The notes: generated from the letters alone by a model not told the origin. Counted from the stretch's first letter, positions 1 to 11,597 are shown. The stretch is DNA of 64,000 nt from Pleurostoma richardsiae (GCA_030052745.1 JANBVO010000003.1:1302001-1366000), one strand, 5' to 3'. Numbers and translations are program-made.

Positions 1-1040
1 ACTTGCCAAAGCCCGCGCCTCCCCTCCAGGCTCCATAACGTGGTGCGTAGGCCGTAGAGAAAACACCTCCGGGGACTTTCATAACTCAGTGGTGCCACGG
101 CCCTGGGTGAACTTTTGCCGCTCACTCCAACTGTATTTTTCCTTCTTCTTTCTTCATTCCGCTTCACCTTTTGTGCCCTATGGTCTCCAAGTGATCTAAC
201 ACATCCATCGCCTTCTTCTTTCTCGCCTCACCCGCCATCGACCATGCATCACTCTATGGGCAGTTTACGAAAATGCCCTCCTCCCTATCTTGGTTTTATT
301 GCCCACTGTATGGACATGTCCGGCTAAATAACTGCAGAAGGATAGACAGAACCTCTGTTTTCACCTGTAGCACGAAGACTACCTCGTGTCCGCTGAAGTT
401 GATGAATAAGCCGGCTGGCGTCCCGCTGGACAATACCGTGGTACCGATATGAAGGCTCGCGTGTGAGAGTTAAATGTAGCGCTCCCTGTCACTAGATATC
501 GCATTTTCCCCCTTTGGTCTGAATCAAGAGCAAGACAGCTCTGCATCTTGGCCATCTCGAGCAAGGTCTGAAGTTGCTGCACCTAAAGTCTAGGCCAAAA
601 CGGGCCATGTTATAATGTGCGAATGATCATTACTTCATGCGGTCCGTAGAATACAGTTCCATGGGATCTAGCGGTACATCATGCGCTCTCAACCGTAATG
701 AATGTTAGTCTCTTCAGAGTAGGTTGGTTAGTAGGCATCGCTTCTCCAGCTGTGTTGTGGCAAGGTAACCCAGGCTCCATTCTAGAAATCCGGCACAGCC
801 GTTCTCAAGAACAGCTATTCGCTCCTTTCCGGGTTGAGTAGACTTCTGCCCCTGAAGAAATATAATGACCATGCTTGAGACGCTATCGTGGTGGTAGCCT
901 GTCGTCAGACAGCCCTCGCCCTGAGCTGCACGTGAAGCTGGTTAGGAATCTCGGCGAGCATGAATGAAAAGCCATGTCGTCAATACCCTCTTTTGTAATG
1001 GATGTTCGCGACCCCCGCCCCGAATGTTGCACTTCAGTGC
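1..1040. other. No gene recognised (left edge)
   Basis: This stretch lies downstream of the Zn2Cys6 regulator that ends at 1041. Only short open frames without recognisable protein similarity are present, and none joins convincingly across introns. I saw no tRNA, repeat array or transposon signature. A gene starting left of the window could end here, but nothing seen supports one. Confidence 0.4.
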
Positions 1041-2755
1041 CTAGTCTAACTCTATGATATTGGTCAGAAACGTCTGCTCGTCGCGCTCGAGTGTAGTCGC
1101 TAGCCAAAGGAGCGTGGAAAAGTCATCCCCTTTCTCAGACCATTCGAAGAGTTCATCAGCAACACCATGGCCGCAGCTCTTCACCAGCTCTTCTCCAAGC
1201 GCCAACAGATGCCTTAGGAAAAGCAAATCACCCAGAGTCAATTCGCGACCGCCCCGCTCCTGCTTCGCCTCAAAGTATTGCGAATAACGTTTCTCCCACT
1301 GCCTGTCAGGTATAGGCTCCCAAAGTCCGCGACTGCAGGGCAGGGGCACGCAGATTGCTTCTGAACATTGGCCCCTTGATGGCGTCCGGCCAATCGTGTG
1401 AAACAGCAGGTCCATCATGTAGAGAAGGCAGCCCATTCTGGACAGTGGATCATATGTGTGTCAGCTCAGAGTCAACACGGTACAACCTGCAAAGCAGAGC
1501 ATGGCATGGCATGACATGATAGCGACACGGACCTTCTTAGACTTTCCACAAAGACCCAGTGACACCGAGTGGGACACGAGGACTCTGCACCTGTGCTCAA
1601 TACCACTTGGCCATATATCCTCCGGGAAAATAACTGTTCAAGGTACATCCGCGTTAGCAGCAGCCATGACGTGCAGGAGAGCCAGGAAACAGAAATAAAC
1701 CTCGATAGCTGAAAACAACGATGCTGAGTTGTTACTCGCTCCAGTCTCTTCGTCTTGAGACTGAAGAAGGGCGTATATGATTGCGGCTTGCACTGCCTGC
1801 AGCAAGGCTGTTGTATCATAGCTTTGGTACTGAACTCGGTCAGATCCCGATGACTGTTTAAAAGAGCCTGTTGTCCGCTTACTTCTCTACGCAACCGATC
1901 TACATGTGCATATATCTTGCCCCATACCAAGCCACTGCTTCCCGGAGTGCGGGAGTAGAACATCTGAGCCAGGTTCGTGCATATGGCTAAAGTCTCCGGC
2001 AGGCAACTATGCGGGCTATCAGGCGGACAAGCCTTCTGGTACCCGACGGCGCAAGGAGGATGAATAAAAGGAGGCAAGGTTTTCCCTGTTGCCATCATGA
2101 GAGGATACTCCAAGATTCGGCCGATGAGCATTTTGGCCGTGAGCGAGTCCTCAGCCAATGTTCTCATGCGCGGCGAGAGAGCTCGATTACGGGACATAGC
2201 TTCATCTATACAAGCTTCTCCATCTATCATGCTCTCAGAAACTCGTGGCTCCCAACAGTGTCTCGGGGATTTTGGGCTAAGTTTCGCACCTGGTAGAGTC
2301 TTCGGAAATGGTGTGTACGTCGAGATTAAGGGGTCGAACGGGAACAAAGGCGGTAAACAGGGGTACGCCGGCTCACCGTACGTTTGCGAGGCCGGCTGCA
2401 TCAAGACATTCGGCCAGTCGCAGCTCATGGCGGACATCTCGAACTGTGGCGCTTCATTATTCGTACTGACTGCGGAGCTCAGTACCCTGTTGTCCGTGTT
2501 AGTCAACGTGACTGTCCCGTCCAGAGCACTGAGTGATCTGTCTTGCTTCAACCCACCGTCGTCGCGAGCCACGAGCTTTTTTGCAGCAGGCCGGATAAGA
2601 CGGAAGCTGTTTGGGTGACTGGCCCCCGAGCGTTGACGTTGAGCGTAGTGACAATCGAGCCGCTTCTGTGAGCATCTCGAGCACGGACTTGCTAGTGAGC
2701 AACGGACTTTAGCAAGCCGGCAGTTGTCACAGGATTTCGTCCGGAATACTGGCAT
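1041..2755 (-). CDS. Zn(II)2Cys6 transcription factor
   Basis: This is a fungal regulator of 499 aa, presumably nuclear and DNA-binding. The cluster near the N-terminus has cysteines at residues 9, 12, 19, 25, 28 and 35 (CX2CX6CX5CX2CX6C). I rebuilt four exons: 2755-1883, 1829-1701, 1633-1533 and 1437-1041. The introns are 53, 67 and 95 nt. The first two contain CTGAC and GCTAAC branch-like sites, and the third uses a weak GTCCGT donor. Joining them restores a C-terminal region typical of many secondary-metabolism and pathway regulators, including ALLQAVQAAIIYALLQSQ and WVFVESLRRMGCLLYMMDLL. The gene is divergent from the dehydrogenase at 3204, with 448 bp between the starts, so that gene may be a target. 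The DNA-binding family is clear. The target and the pathway are inference. Confidence 0.85.
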
Positions 2756-3203
2756 CTCTCGGAGTTGAGACGAGTCGCCGGCTTGCGATAGAGGGAAGCC
2801 TACCGCATGAGACCATCTGTGTACAAGGTTGCTTGGTGAGATTGGTGCCGCACGATCAGAAGGACGGAGTTATGTGACCGCCGGACTTTCAGCCAATAGC
2901 ATTTGTTGGCCGGAGATGGCAGCGAATCATATACCGTTGCTGAAACCTAAAGCCATAGGCTATGCGCATTGCGATTGTCTTATGTTCGGCCAAAAGCGTT
3001 ATCCCCGCCCGTCACTTACACGACGTGTGGGGAGCGTTCCCATAACTCTTCCCTTGTAGCTTAATGAATTAGCAAATACATAGTTTCCATTATCAGGTTA
3101 TAAATGAGAGACAATATCTTCCTTTTTTCATGGCGTACGTTCACTTGTTTCATTCGCAACGGCCCGTCTTTTGGGAAACGCTGCTTCGTTATTATTTACC
3201 AAT
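2756..3203. promoter_or_regulatory. Divergent promoter between Zn2Cys6 regulator and SDR
   Basis: This 448-bp region separates two divergently read genes. It holds a CGG-N10-CCG inverted pair at 2865-2880, the half-site type used by Zn2Cys6 dimers, and a CCAAT pentamer at 2893-2897. Both were read by eye. Short triplet pairs arise often by chance, so binding is only a possibility. Confidence 0.35.
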
Positions 3204-4257
3204 ATGCGCACCACCACCGTCGAGCTGAGCACCTCGAAGGAGCTTGCGTCGCTCAGCTTCGACGGCCGAACCGCCATCGTAACCGGAACGACAAACGGAT
3301 TGGGTCAGTCTATCAGTGAAGAGCTTGTCAAACGGCATATCGGAACCCTCATTATGGGGGTGCGTAATATTAAAAGGGGTGAAGAGGTCAAGGCCGAGTT
3401 GTTAGCCAAACCAGAGTTGCGCGCGACCAAGAGTAGAGTCACAATACACGTCGTGGAGCTTCAGATGGATGATTTCAGGAGTGTCATCGCCTTCGCTGAC
3501 AAGGTCAAGGATCTCACAACTACAGTTGACATCTTACTACTCAACGCCGGCCTAGGTGGTTTCGAATTCCAGACCGCGAAGACCGGCCACGAGCGCATCA
3601 TGCAAGTCAATGTGTACTCCAACGCGCTCTTGGCCCTTGAGCTACTCCCGTTGCTTCAACAGACGGCAACCATCAAGGCCAGGCGTTCTCGTCTAACCTG
3701 GGTCGGAAGCTTCGTCCAGATGGACCATACCTTGACCAAGAACCCCATCTCAACCAGCCAGTCCATCATTGGGCAATTCGACGAGAGGTCAAGGTTCAAC
3801 AGGGGCCGCTATCAGGATTCCAAGCTTATGAGCACCATGGTGGTGAAGCAGCTGGCCCAGCACGTTGACAAAAACCTGGTCATCTTCAACGAAGTCTCGC
3901 CAGGGCCCGTGTTGACGAACTTTGCCTCTGCCTATCCGGCATACTTCCGAGTCGGCATCGCATTTATAGGTCTTTTCATCAACAAATCCAAGTCTCTCGC
4001 AGGAGGTGTTAATAAGTACCTTCACGCCATGGCTATAGCGGGCGAGGAGTCACACGGCGAATACATCAGTGACTACAAAATTGCACCGTAAGTTTACCTG
4101 CAAAGGGTTCCGTGCCTTAGGAGCACTTATCGTTGACGGTCTGGACAGAAGAGCGCCCATCATCGAAACATCGACGGGAAAGGAGTTGGAAGAAAAGTTC
4201 TTTGCAGAGGTGATGGAGGAGTGTAAGAAAGCGGATCCCCGCATCTCTATTCTCTGA
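3204..4257 (+). CDS. Short-chain dehydrogenase/reductase
   Basis: This is an NAD(P)-dependent oxidoreductase of the classical SDR family, 330 aa and probably cytosolic, with an unknown substrate. The Rossmann motif TGTTNGLG is at about residues 27-34, NAG at 114-116, the catalytic Ser near 169 (WVGS), and the YxxxK pair at Tyr203 and Lys207. The start chosen is the first in-frame ATG; the open frame extends upstream only through a TTG. Exon 1 is 3204-4087. The intron 4088-4148 (GTAAGT to CAG, 61 nt) restores the frame into exon 2 at 4149-4257, which adds the C-terminal helix (GKELEEKFFAEVMEECKKAD). It diverges from a Zn2Cys6 regulator. Proteins of this type are common in fungal secondary metabolism and detoxification, but no other cluster genes are adjacent. 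Confidence 0.85.
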
Positions 4258-4841
4258 CTCTGAGAAACTTCTGGCCATGCGGAGGAGAGTCGAGAAACAG
4301 CTCTCATGACCTGACTTCAGGCGTTAGTAACCACCGGTCTCTGGTAGCAAGGTACTCGTTCGTTTAGAAATCAATTAACTAGCTTGACATTCGACGAATC
4401 AGTAGAATTGCAAGTGTTGAATACCCAGCGACAACTACTCTAAAGTGTCTAGATCTGGGGCGGGAAGTATCACAGGAAACTAACCGCCTCCATTATTTTC
4501 AAAATGATCAGGATCTTGATCGGTAGCTGGTACTTTCAGGCAGTGGTTGAAGCTTTCTAGACAGCCTGCCGACTACTGGTATCTGGCCTTGCCCTTCTTC
4601 ATCATGGCCATCCGGCCCCTCGATCTTGACAACTGACATCGTGCTCCAGTCACCAGCACCGACAAGCTGCCCGAACAATATCCGAGAGGCGACATCATTA
4701 GCCATAAACCACCTTCCCCATACATATCGCTCCAGAAAACGGGCATGGTTTCGAACGGCACCTCCGCGGACGCCGGAGAAGGGATATCGCCGAAGGACAA
4801 GTAGCCCATAGAGCAAGACATTTCAACGGTGTCTAGGGTCA
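4258..4841. other. Intergenic, unassigned
   Basis: This holds the 3' flank of the dehydrogenase and then two overlapping minus-strand open frames (4508-4842) without recognisable domains. One contains the string MPVFWSDMYG, loosely like a FAD/NAD oxidoreductase segment, but it is too short and isolated to call. I see no firm feature. Confidence 0.3.
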
Positions 4842-4979
4842 ATGAACAATTCTCTGGGATCGCTTGATGGACGCGCGGATCCCGATGCGCAAGCGGCCGT
4901 CGCCGATTTTCTCGACTTCACCAAGTACTTGCCCTCCGATGTCATTAAAGGTCTTAACTTCTTTTATTTTAGTTCTTAA
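4842..4979 (+). pseudogene. Possible ING-family N-terminal relic
   Basis: A 45-codon frame opens with ATG and contains ADFLDFTKYLPSDVI preceded by DPDAQAAV. As I recall the family, this resembles the start of fungal ING (inhibitor of growth) proteins, chromatin readers of histone acetyltransferase and deacetylase complexes, where the segment leads into SLTLI and a long helix. Here the frame instead enters AT-rich sequence (about 4950-5060) and stops. No coiled region or PHD finger follows. A downstream frame near 5100 has STLAEIDNLN, which could be a displaced continuation. I read it as a truncated duplicate. A first exon of an unrecognised gene is the alternative. The similarity is judged from memory. 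Confidence 0.4.
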
Positions 4980-5420
4980 GTTTACAGCCCTTTTACATTG
5001 TGTTACGAATAAAGAAGATAGGTGTTATACGTATTATGTACCTAGGTATAATAAACTTCGACAAATATATCTGCCCTGCCCGGAACATACTTAACTTATC
5101 GACGCTAGCCGAAATCGACAATCTGAACAGCGGCACAGGTACTTTTCCCATAATGTCTTGGTCCGTGCGTCAGCTGCTGTTTGGACCAACCCAAGCTCTG
5201 GAAGCTCAACGTCACCTCAATGCAGGAATGGAGAATATTGTCATTGAGCCCATCGACGAAACAGCGAGGGCACTGCGAGCGACCCGAAACCAACTGGTCT
5301 CTCCAGCTACTTTCCCGACGAGAGATGACGTATCCTTGAATCGACGATAGTGGTTTATACTTCACTCGGACCCAGCGCACAGTTGCGCGACCCCGCTGCA
5401 CCTGCCAGCGAACCTCCACG
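4980..5420. other. AT-rich spacer and EMC1 upstream region
   Basis: Bases about 4950-5090 are distinctly AT-rich compared with the surrounding DNA and include a CCTAGG motif at 5041-5046. The rest is the presumed promoter and 5' leader of the EMC1 gene starting at 5421. No separate gene is supported. Confidence 0.4.
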
Positions 5421-8388
5421 ATGCTTCCCCTCTCTATCTCAGCGCTTCTGCTAGCCGCGCTCCCCTCGACCGTACGGGCGGTTTTCCAGGACGAGGTCGG
5501 CCATATTGACTACCACTATGAGCTATTGGGCGTGCCCCAATCCGAGACCACTTTCTTCCACAAGCCGAGACGAGAAGACAAGGCTAGCTTGCTGTACACG
5601 TTGAGCGATGTCGGTGTCCTTGGCGCCGTGAACCCCAGCAGCGGCGCCGTGATATGGCGGCAACCGGTCGCCGGTAACATCACGAATGGCGGCGGGTTCC
5701 TTAGGGCCGGGGAGGGGGAGAGTTGGCTCGCGGGCGCGTACGGCAGCTCCGTGCATGCTTGGGATGCGGTCGGCGGCAGGAATCTGTGGTGGGTAGACTT
5801 CGCTGGAGAAGTCAAGGACTTGGAAATCATGGAGTTGACGGAGGGAAACCGGAAAGACATTCTGGTATTGTTCGAGGAGGCGGGTTCTACGATTCTCCGG
5901 CGGCTTCATGGCACGGATGGGAGCGTCGTCTGGGAGTTCAAGGAGACGACCAAAGACTTGCCGTTGCAGGTCAGCACGAACGTCGAGAAGGTCTTTGTCG
6001 TTAGTCTGCATGGGACACTCACCTCGTATACCCTCAGGGTATCCGTTATCGACACTCTGACCGGGAAACGGCTCGACGAGCTGCCCATTGGCACCAAGCA
6101 CGAGGTCACCAGCGAGAAGGACGTTATGTTTGTTGGCGCCAATATGGCCGCGCCGATCGTCGCCTGGACAGACGCGTCGCTTACTAGACTGAAGATCAAT
6201 GTTCTGGGAACGAAGGGCAAGCAAGAGTTCCCTCTTCCCCCAGACACCGTGAGCGTGGAGATCCATTCTCCGCACTTGGTTCAGTCGCAGCCCCATTTCC
6301 TGGTGCACAGCCGCACGATCTCCGGACACAGGGGGGAGGTTTACCACGTCAATCTGAAGACACACGCCATCACCAAAGCCTATGATCTGCCTCTCTTGCC
6401 GGGTCCTGGCGCCTTCGCGACCACATCTGAGGGCGCCAATGTCTACTTCACCAGAGTCACGGCTAACGAGCTGATATTGACGTCATCCACGTCTCATGGT
6501 ATCCTCGGCCGGTGGCCCCTCAAGACTGGCAAATATGACGCCCATGCCGTTCATGGAGTCTCCGAGGTCGTCAAGAAATCGGAGGATAGCTTTGCCGTGC
6601 GGTCTGCTGTTGTCACGGATGCGGATGACTGGGTCATAGTCAGAAACGGAGAACTCGCCTGGTCGCGTCCTGAGGGCCTGACCGGAGCTGTAGCTGCTGC
6701 TTTTGCAGAGGTGCCTGAAGCTGCAGAGTTTGCGAAAACCCTCGAGGCGGAAGCTCATAGCAACCCATGGTCGGCATACGTGCACCGAGTCCAGAGACAT
6801 ATCGATGACCTTCAAGGTCTTCCCGACTATCTGGCCTCCATCCCACAGCGGCTCCTAGGAAGCATTCTGGGAACGGATGTGACCTCGAAAAAGGAAGGTC
6901 TGGCAAAGGACAGCTTTGGATTCAACAAGCTGGTGATCGTTGCTACCAGGCGAGGAAGGCTGTACGGTCTCGATGCAGGCAACCACGGCAAGATGCTATG
7001 GAACAAGAAGGCTTTCAGCCTTGAGAGTGGTGAGACGTGGGATGTGAAGGGCATCTACGCTGATGACGCTCAGAGTCTGGTCGACGTCCGTGGAGCCAAG
7101 GGCGACTACATCGTTGTCAAGCCAGACACCGGCGTAACGGTAGATTCGACACCGCCAGGCTCGTCGCCTGTGGTCCAGGGTAGTGCGATTGTGGAAGGCT
7201 CTGAGGGCAAGTGGCTGCTCCCCATTGGACTTGGTGGCGATGTCGAAGACGTCCCGGCAGCACGGGCTCCTAAGCAGATTGTTGTCGTTCGGCGGACCGA
7301 CACAGAACTCGCGGGTCTCAAATTCGTCCCGAAGGAGACCTATGCCGCTGAGGAAATCACATGGATCTTCTCCCTTCCGGCTTCCCAGCGGATCGCCAAC
7401 GTTGCGACTCGATCTCCTCACGACCCTGTGGCGTCTATCGGCCGGGTTCTAGGGGACCGCAGCGTTAAGTACAAGTACCTAAATCCCAACACTGTTGTGG
7501 TTGCTGCTGCGGACGACGCTGCTTCAACCCTCACAGTGTATCTCTTAGATACTGTCTCCGGCCAGATACTGGCGTCCGCCACCCACGAAGGAGTCGACAC
7601 CCAGAAACCCGTGGAATGCGCTCTTTCCGAGAACTGGTACGTGTGCTCCTTCTTTGGCGAGTACAACCTCAAGAGCAACCCCACGCAATTCCTTAAGGGC
7701 TACCATATTTCCGTCACCGACCTCTACGAGTCCGATCTTGCCAACGACCGTGGCCCGCTGGGCGACGCTGCAAACTTCTCCTCAATTGAACCCGTCGATC
7801 GGCCCACTGGTCCAGCCCTGCCGTCTGTAGTGTCACAATCGTTCATCCTCGCGGCGCCCGTCTCCGCGCTCACGGTCACGCAAACCAGGCAGGGCATCAC
7901 CTCGCGGCAGCTGCTCGCTTACCTGCCAGACACGCACTCCATCATCGGCATCCCGCGCTCCGTGTTGGAGCCGCGGCGGCCCGTTGGCCGCGACCCAACG
8001 CCGGCCGAGATGGAGGAGGGCCTCATGAAGTACCTGCCAAGCATTGAGATGGATCCGAAGCTCATCCTGACCCATGAGCGGGACGTCCTCGGAGTGCAGA
8101 AGATCATAACCGCCCCGGCGATCGTTGAGAGCACGAGCCTCGTCTTCGCGTACGGCATCGATGTCTTTGGGACTCGTGTGGCTCCCAGCTTCACCTTTGA
8201 TATACTTGGCAAGGGCTTTAACAAGCTGAGCCTGGTCTCGACGGTGCTCGCGCTCATGGCTGGAGTCTTCGCTCTAGCTCCAATTGTAAGTTATCATCCT
8301 TCCTCGTACATCACTATGAGGTTCACTAATCGGTTGTCTACAGGTGAGGAAGAAGCAGATAAACACGAGGTGGAATGCGCCGTTGTAG
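5421..8388 (+). CDS. EMC1: ER membrane protein complex subunit 1 (EMC1)
   Basis: EMC1 is the largest subunit of the ER membrane protein complex, which inserts transmembrane segments of client proteins. The product is 969 aa. It has a signal peptide (MLPLSISALLLAALPSTVRA), a long lumenal beta-propeller region beginning VFQDEVGHIDYHYELLG, and the conserved C-terminal EMC1 domain (DUF1620). One membrane segment lies near the end (LSLVSTVLALMAGVFALAPI), followed by a short basic tail. Exon 1 is 5421-8285. The intron is 8286-8343 (58 nt, GTAAGT to CAG). Exon 2 is 8344-8388 and encodes VRKKQINTRWNAPL, the usual EMC1 ending. Without splicing the frame would run on into unrelated sequence, so the splice is well supported. 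Length and both ends match the family. Confidence 0.95.
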
Positions 8389-8554
8389 ACTTTTATAGGA
8401 GAGCCCATGTCCTCACTCTATGCTGTACGAGTATTTTTCCCGCAATAGATCTTTTTGCAACAAGAATTTTGGTTTCTCCTTTTGACATTATTGTGTTCGA
8501 ACCTCGTATTGATGGTATTTACATTATGTATACACACTCCTAACAGCCAGTTTA

Positions 8555-10278
8555 TCACACCCCTGAGCCGACCCCCTGAGGCACGCACCGCCAGGAGCAC
8601 CCGCGCCGCACGAACGGCACGGCCCGCTCGTCCTCGTTCCTGCTCAGCGACTCGAACCCCCCCTCCGCGCCCGCCTCCCCCGCGCCCGGGGACGACGGCT
8701 GCCTCACGTCCCACCACTCGACCCACTCCGCGCGCGGCTTCACCACGAACCGCCCGCACACCGAGCACGCCGCCCCGCCGGCCTCGCGCAGCGCCGCCGC
8801 GCGGCCCAGCAGCTCGTGCAGGTGCGGCGGCGCGTGCTCGGGCAGGTACGCGGGCAGCTGGGCGAGGTGCTGGGCGCGGTAGCACGAGCGGAGGGCGAGC
8901 TCGAGGAGGGTGGGCACGCGGGTGTGCCGCGGGCCTCGTCCTCCTCCTCCTGGCGGGGGGAGGAGGCTGGAGGAGAGAGCGGACTTGGAGAGGTAGGGGG
9001 CGGTGGAGGGCGGGGACGGTTCGGCGCGGAGGTCCTCGGTGGGGAGCAGCAGCTGGGCGTCGGTGGCGTCGTCGTCAGCGGGGAACCGGAAGTCGGAGTA
9101 GACGCGCCCTGTGGTGTCGGAGAACTCGACGGGAGTGCGGGCTAGGAGCTCGCCTCTGTACCGGCCCGTGAAGCGCAGCCAGGTCTGCTGGGGTGCCTCC
9201 GGCGGCTGCCCGTCGGCCGTCGGGTCTTCACTTTCTCCCCGGCGCGGGCTGTCGTCCTCCTCCGGAGCGTCCTCGAGCGCAGGGACATCGTCGCGCCGCG
9301 GCTGGTAGAACGGGTTGGGGTGCATCTGCAGGATGGTCAGCCTGTCCGTGGCGGCGACGAGCTCGAGCAGCTCGACGGGCAGGCTGCGCAGGGCGTTGAG
9401 CGAGACGTTGAGCGAGCGCAGGCCGCGCAGCCTGGCGACGGCGGGGGGCAGCTCCCGCAGGCCGTTGTTGCGCAGACTGAGCACGGTCAGGTGCTCGAGG
9501 TCGAAAATGGCCCCCGGGGCGCGGGTCAGGCCGTTGCCGGAGAGGAAGAGCTTGAGCGAGGGGTCCTGCTGCACGAAGGGGACGCCCTTCTCGACGGTGG
9601 GGATGCAGGAGAACTCGGAGAGCGCGGAGACGGTGGCGTTGGAGAGGGTCGAAAGGCCCATTGATCTTGGGGATTCCTCAGGGTCAGCAAAGAAGTTGCG
9701 AAAGTGGGAAGGGGATTCCGAGCTGCTCACGATAAGTCAATGTTCTCCTCGCCGGCCTCGATGCACTCCCGAATCTTTGCCTGCGCTGCCATCTCCGCGT
9801 CGGAGGCAGCTGTCACGCGAGCAGCACCACGTGCCGGAGTGACTACCGGTAGCGGCAGCCGTGAATGTACGGGCAGCTCTAATTCCTCGATAATGGAGTC
9901 GTCCGTCGCGTCACTGCCCATCCAGACACCGCTGTCAAACTGCCTCTCAAATGTCCTCCTCGGCCGGCTGGCGCACCCGCCGTCGCAGTCGTCGCCATTA
10001 CCGCCGCCGTTCCTACTCAGTACCGGCAGCACCGAGATCAACTCGGAGGAGGACGCGGCGGCCGGGTGCTGCTGGAACCACGAGCCAACATAGCGCTTCT
10101 TCTTCCGGTGGGCGGTGTAGTTGTCGACGGAGGGGTCGTCGTCGCTGGAGAAGAAGGCCGGGTCGCTAGACGTGGCGAAGTGCGCCGCGTCGTGTGCGGA
10201 GCTCCCGTCGATGCGGGCGCGCTTGCGCCGCGAGATGGCAGAGAGAGGGGGGAGGGTGGGCTCTTGGTCCTCTGCCAT
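8555..10278 (-). CDS. Leucine-rich repeat protein
   Basis: A 552-aa protein in two exons, 10278-9731 and 9665-8555. The intron is 9666-9730 (65 nt, GTGAGC to AAG). The N-terminal third is polar and contains basic patches (RRKRAR, HRKKKR) that could be nuclear localisation signals. The junction gives IRECIEAGEENIDLSSMGLSTLSNATV, which leads into three to four leucine-rich repeats (LKLFLSGNGLTRAP, LTVLSLRNNGLRELP, LRSLNVSLNALRSLP). After a polar linker comes a C-terminal region with a CSVCGRF motif and several tryptophans. Similar LRR proteins are widespread in fungi with little functional work. I infer a scaffold or partner-binding role and name no pathway. Very high GC produces long antisense frames that I consider spurious. 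Confidence 0.85.
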
Positions 10279-10334
10279 GACTTCTTTTACTACGCACGCA
10301 ACAATGTGCCTCAGACGGTCTTGAAGGATATTGA

Positions 10335-10337
<3 letters not shown>

Positions 10338-10373
<36 letters not shown>
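10338..10373. repeat. (CTG)12 trinucleotide microsatellite
   Basis: Twelve uninterrupted CTG units lie 60 bp upstream of the LRR gene start, on the opposite strand, in what is probably its promoter or 5' leader. Uninterrupted triplet arrays of this length are often length-variable between isolates. It is outside any coding region I support. Confidence 0.9.
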
Positions 10374-10374
<1 letters not shown>

Positions 10375-11086
10375 GCCGGGAAGGGGGAAAGTTGGTACTA
10401 TGACGGAGACGAGATGACGGAGAACAGACCTACCGGGAGCTGCGGGAGAAGGTACCTGCCCTGCCTACTATGTAAGGTACCATACCCTTGCCTCATCGCG
10501 TGGACTTCTGCAGCGTGACGCGACTTGCTCTGTACACCGGTACACCGGAGTAAACAGTGGCCTGTGCGCCCTGAAGCGAGAAACCGCTCCCCCACGCGCG
10601 AAACGGCCAAGGCGGCAGGCGTCGCGCACGGGCCATACCCGTGTTCGCGGGAGCGATTCGGCGTGGCCCGAGCTCTGCCATTCCGTTCCATCTGCCGCCG
10701 TGACTCGCCTCGCCTCACCTTATTCCGAATGCTCGGACTCTGGAGAGAAGATCTCATATGAGGCTGAATTGCTGAGATACGGGTGGAACGGCAACGCCTG
10801 ATACGGGGGGACTAGATATATTCCGCTCCTGATAAGATTCGTGCTCTTGACTACTGTGTAAAATGTCTCGCGAACACTAGTGGTATCATTCACTGGCTCA
10901 TTCTTGCCGTTTGAACTTCGGGCCGTCTTCATGACGCAGCGACGAGGACGCCAACATCACGGCAATATTAGACTGACCGGCAGCAATCAGGGGTTTAATA
11001 TAATAATACCCATGACTAAGGCGTTGTATCAATCCAGCTGATCGGATCACGGCTCCTATCCCCCGCTCCCCAGGGGCCGCCCGGTA

Positions 11087-11597
11087 TTATCTCCAGACCC
11101 ACGACTTATCGGTAGTGCAACGCTTCCACGGAGATCTATGATCGGCGTCTGGCTGGTCCGCAACCGGGCGTGCTACTGTGCGTGCCAGGCACGCTCGCCC
11201 GCCTCAACGGCCGTCGTGCCTAAACCGCCGCCTTGGCAGCAGAAAAGCGCCGCCGGGCAGTCTGCGAACTAGGCGTCTGGTCTGGCCGTCTTATCAGATA
11301 TAAATCCCTTGATATCTCCGAGGTTGATGTCCGTCCCTCCCCTCATGCACACTGCCGGCTCCATATCCGGCTCGCGCCACCGACCCCGGAAGCTGGACAG
11401 CTTCCTCATTGGGCGACGGACAACGTTGCCTCCAGGACACTGTCGGCAGGGGAATTTCCTATCTTCAGCCGGGCTCTGCCGTTGAGGGGCCAATAGACGT
11501 TGCGGCTTGTATACTTCCTTTGGAGCCGCGCAGATGATGATCGATACTGATAAGGTTTCCAAGCTGTCATGTAAACCAATGGTACGGCGATAGATAG
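11087..11597. promoter_or_regulatory. GATA-motif cluster and TATA upstream of Dal5-like transporter
   Basis: GATAA elements (either strand) are at 11087-11091, 11106-11110, 11291-11295 and 11549-11553, with GATAG at 11589-11593. A TATAAA lies at 11299-11304. GATA factors of the AreA/Nit2 type bind such sites in nitrogen-regulated fungal promoters, and allantoate-permease-like transporters are often under that control. The motifs are seen directly. Regulation is inferred. Confidence 0.4.

Noticed and set aside
4088-4120. 33-nt intron (GTAAGT to TAG) in the dehydrogenase
   Set aside because: It is too short for these genes and does not change the frame. The acceptor at 4148 gives a 61-nt intron that restores the C-terminal exon.
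4508-4842. Two overlapping minus-strand frames, one with MPVFWSDMYG
   Set aside because: Short, isolated, no splice-joined partner and only a loose resemblance to an oxidoreductase segment.
8496-8505. GTTCGAACC resembling a tRNA B box
   Set aside because: No acceptor stem, A box or cloverleaf could be drawn around it.
8455-9171. Long plus-strand Arg/Pro-rich frame antisense to the LRR gene
   Set aside because: Composition is driven by high GC, with no domain. The minus-strand frame has clear leucine-rich repeats.
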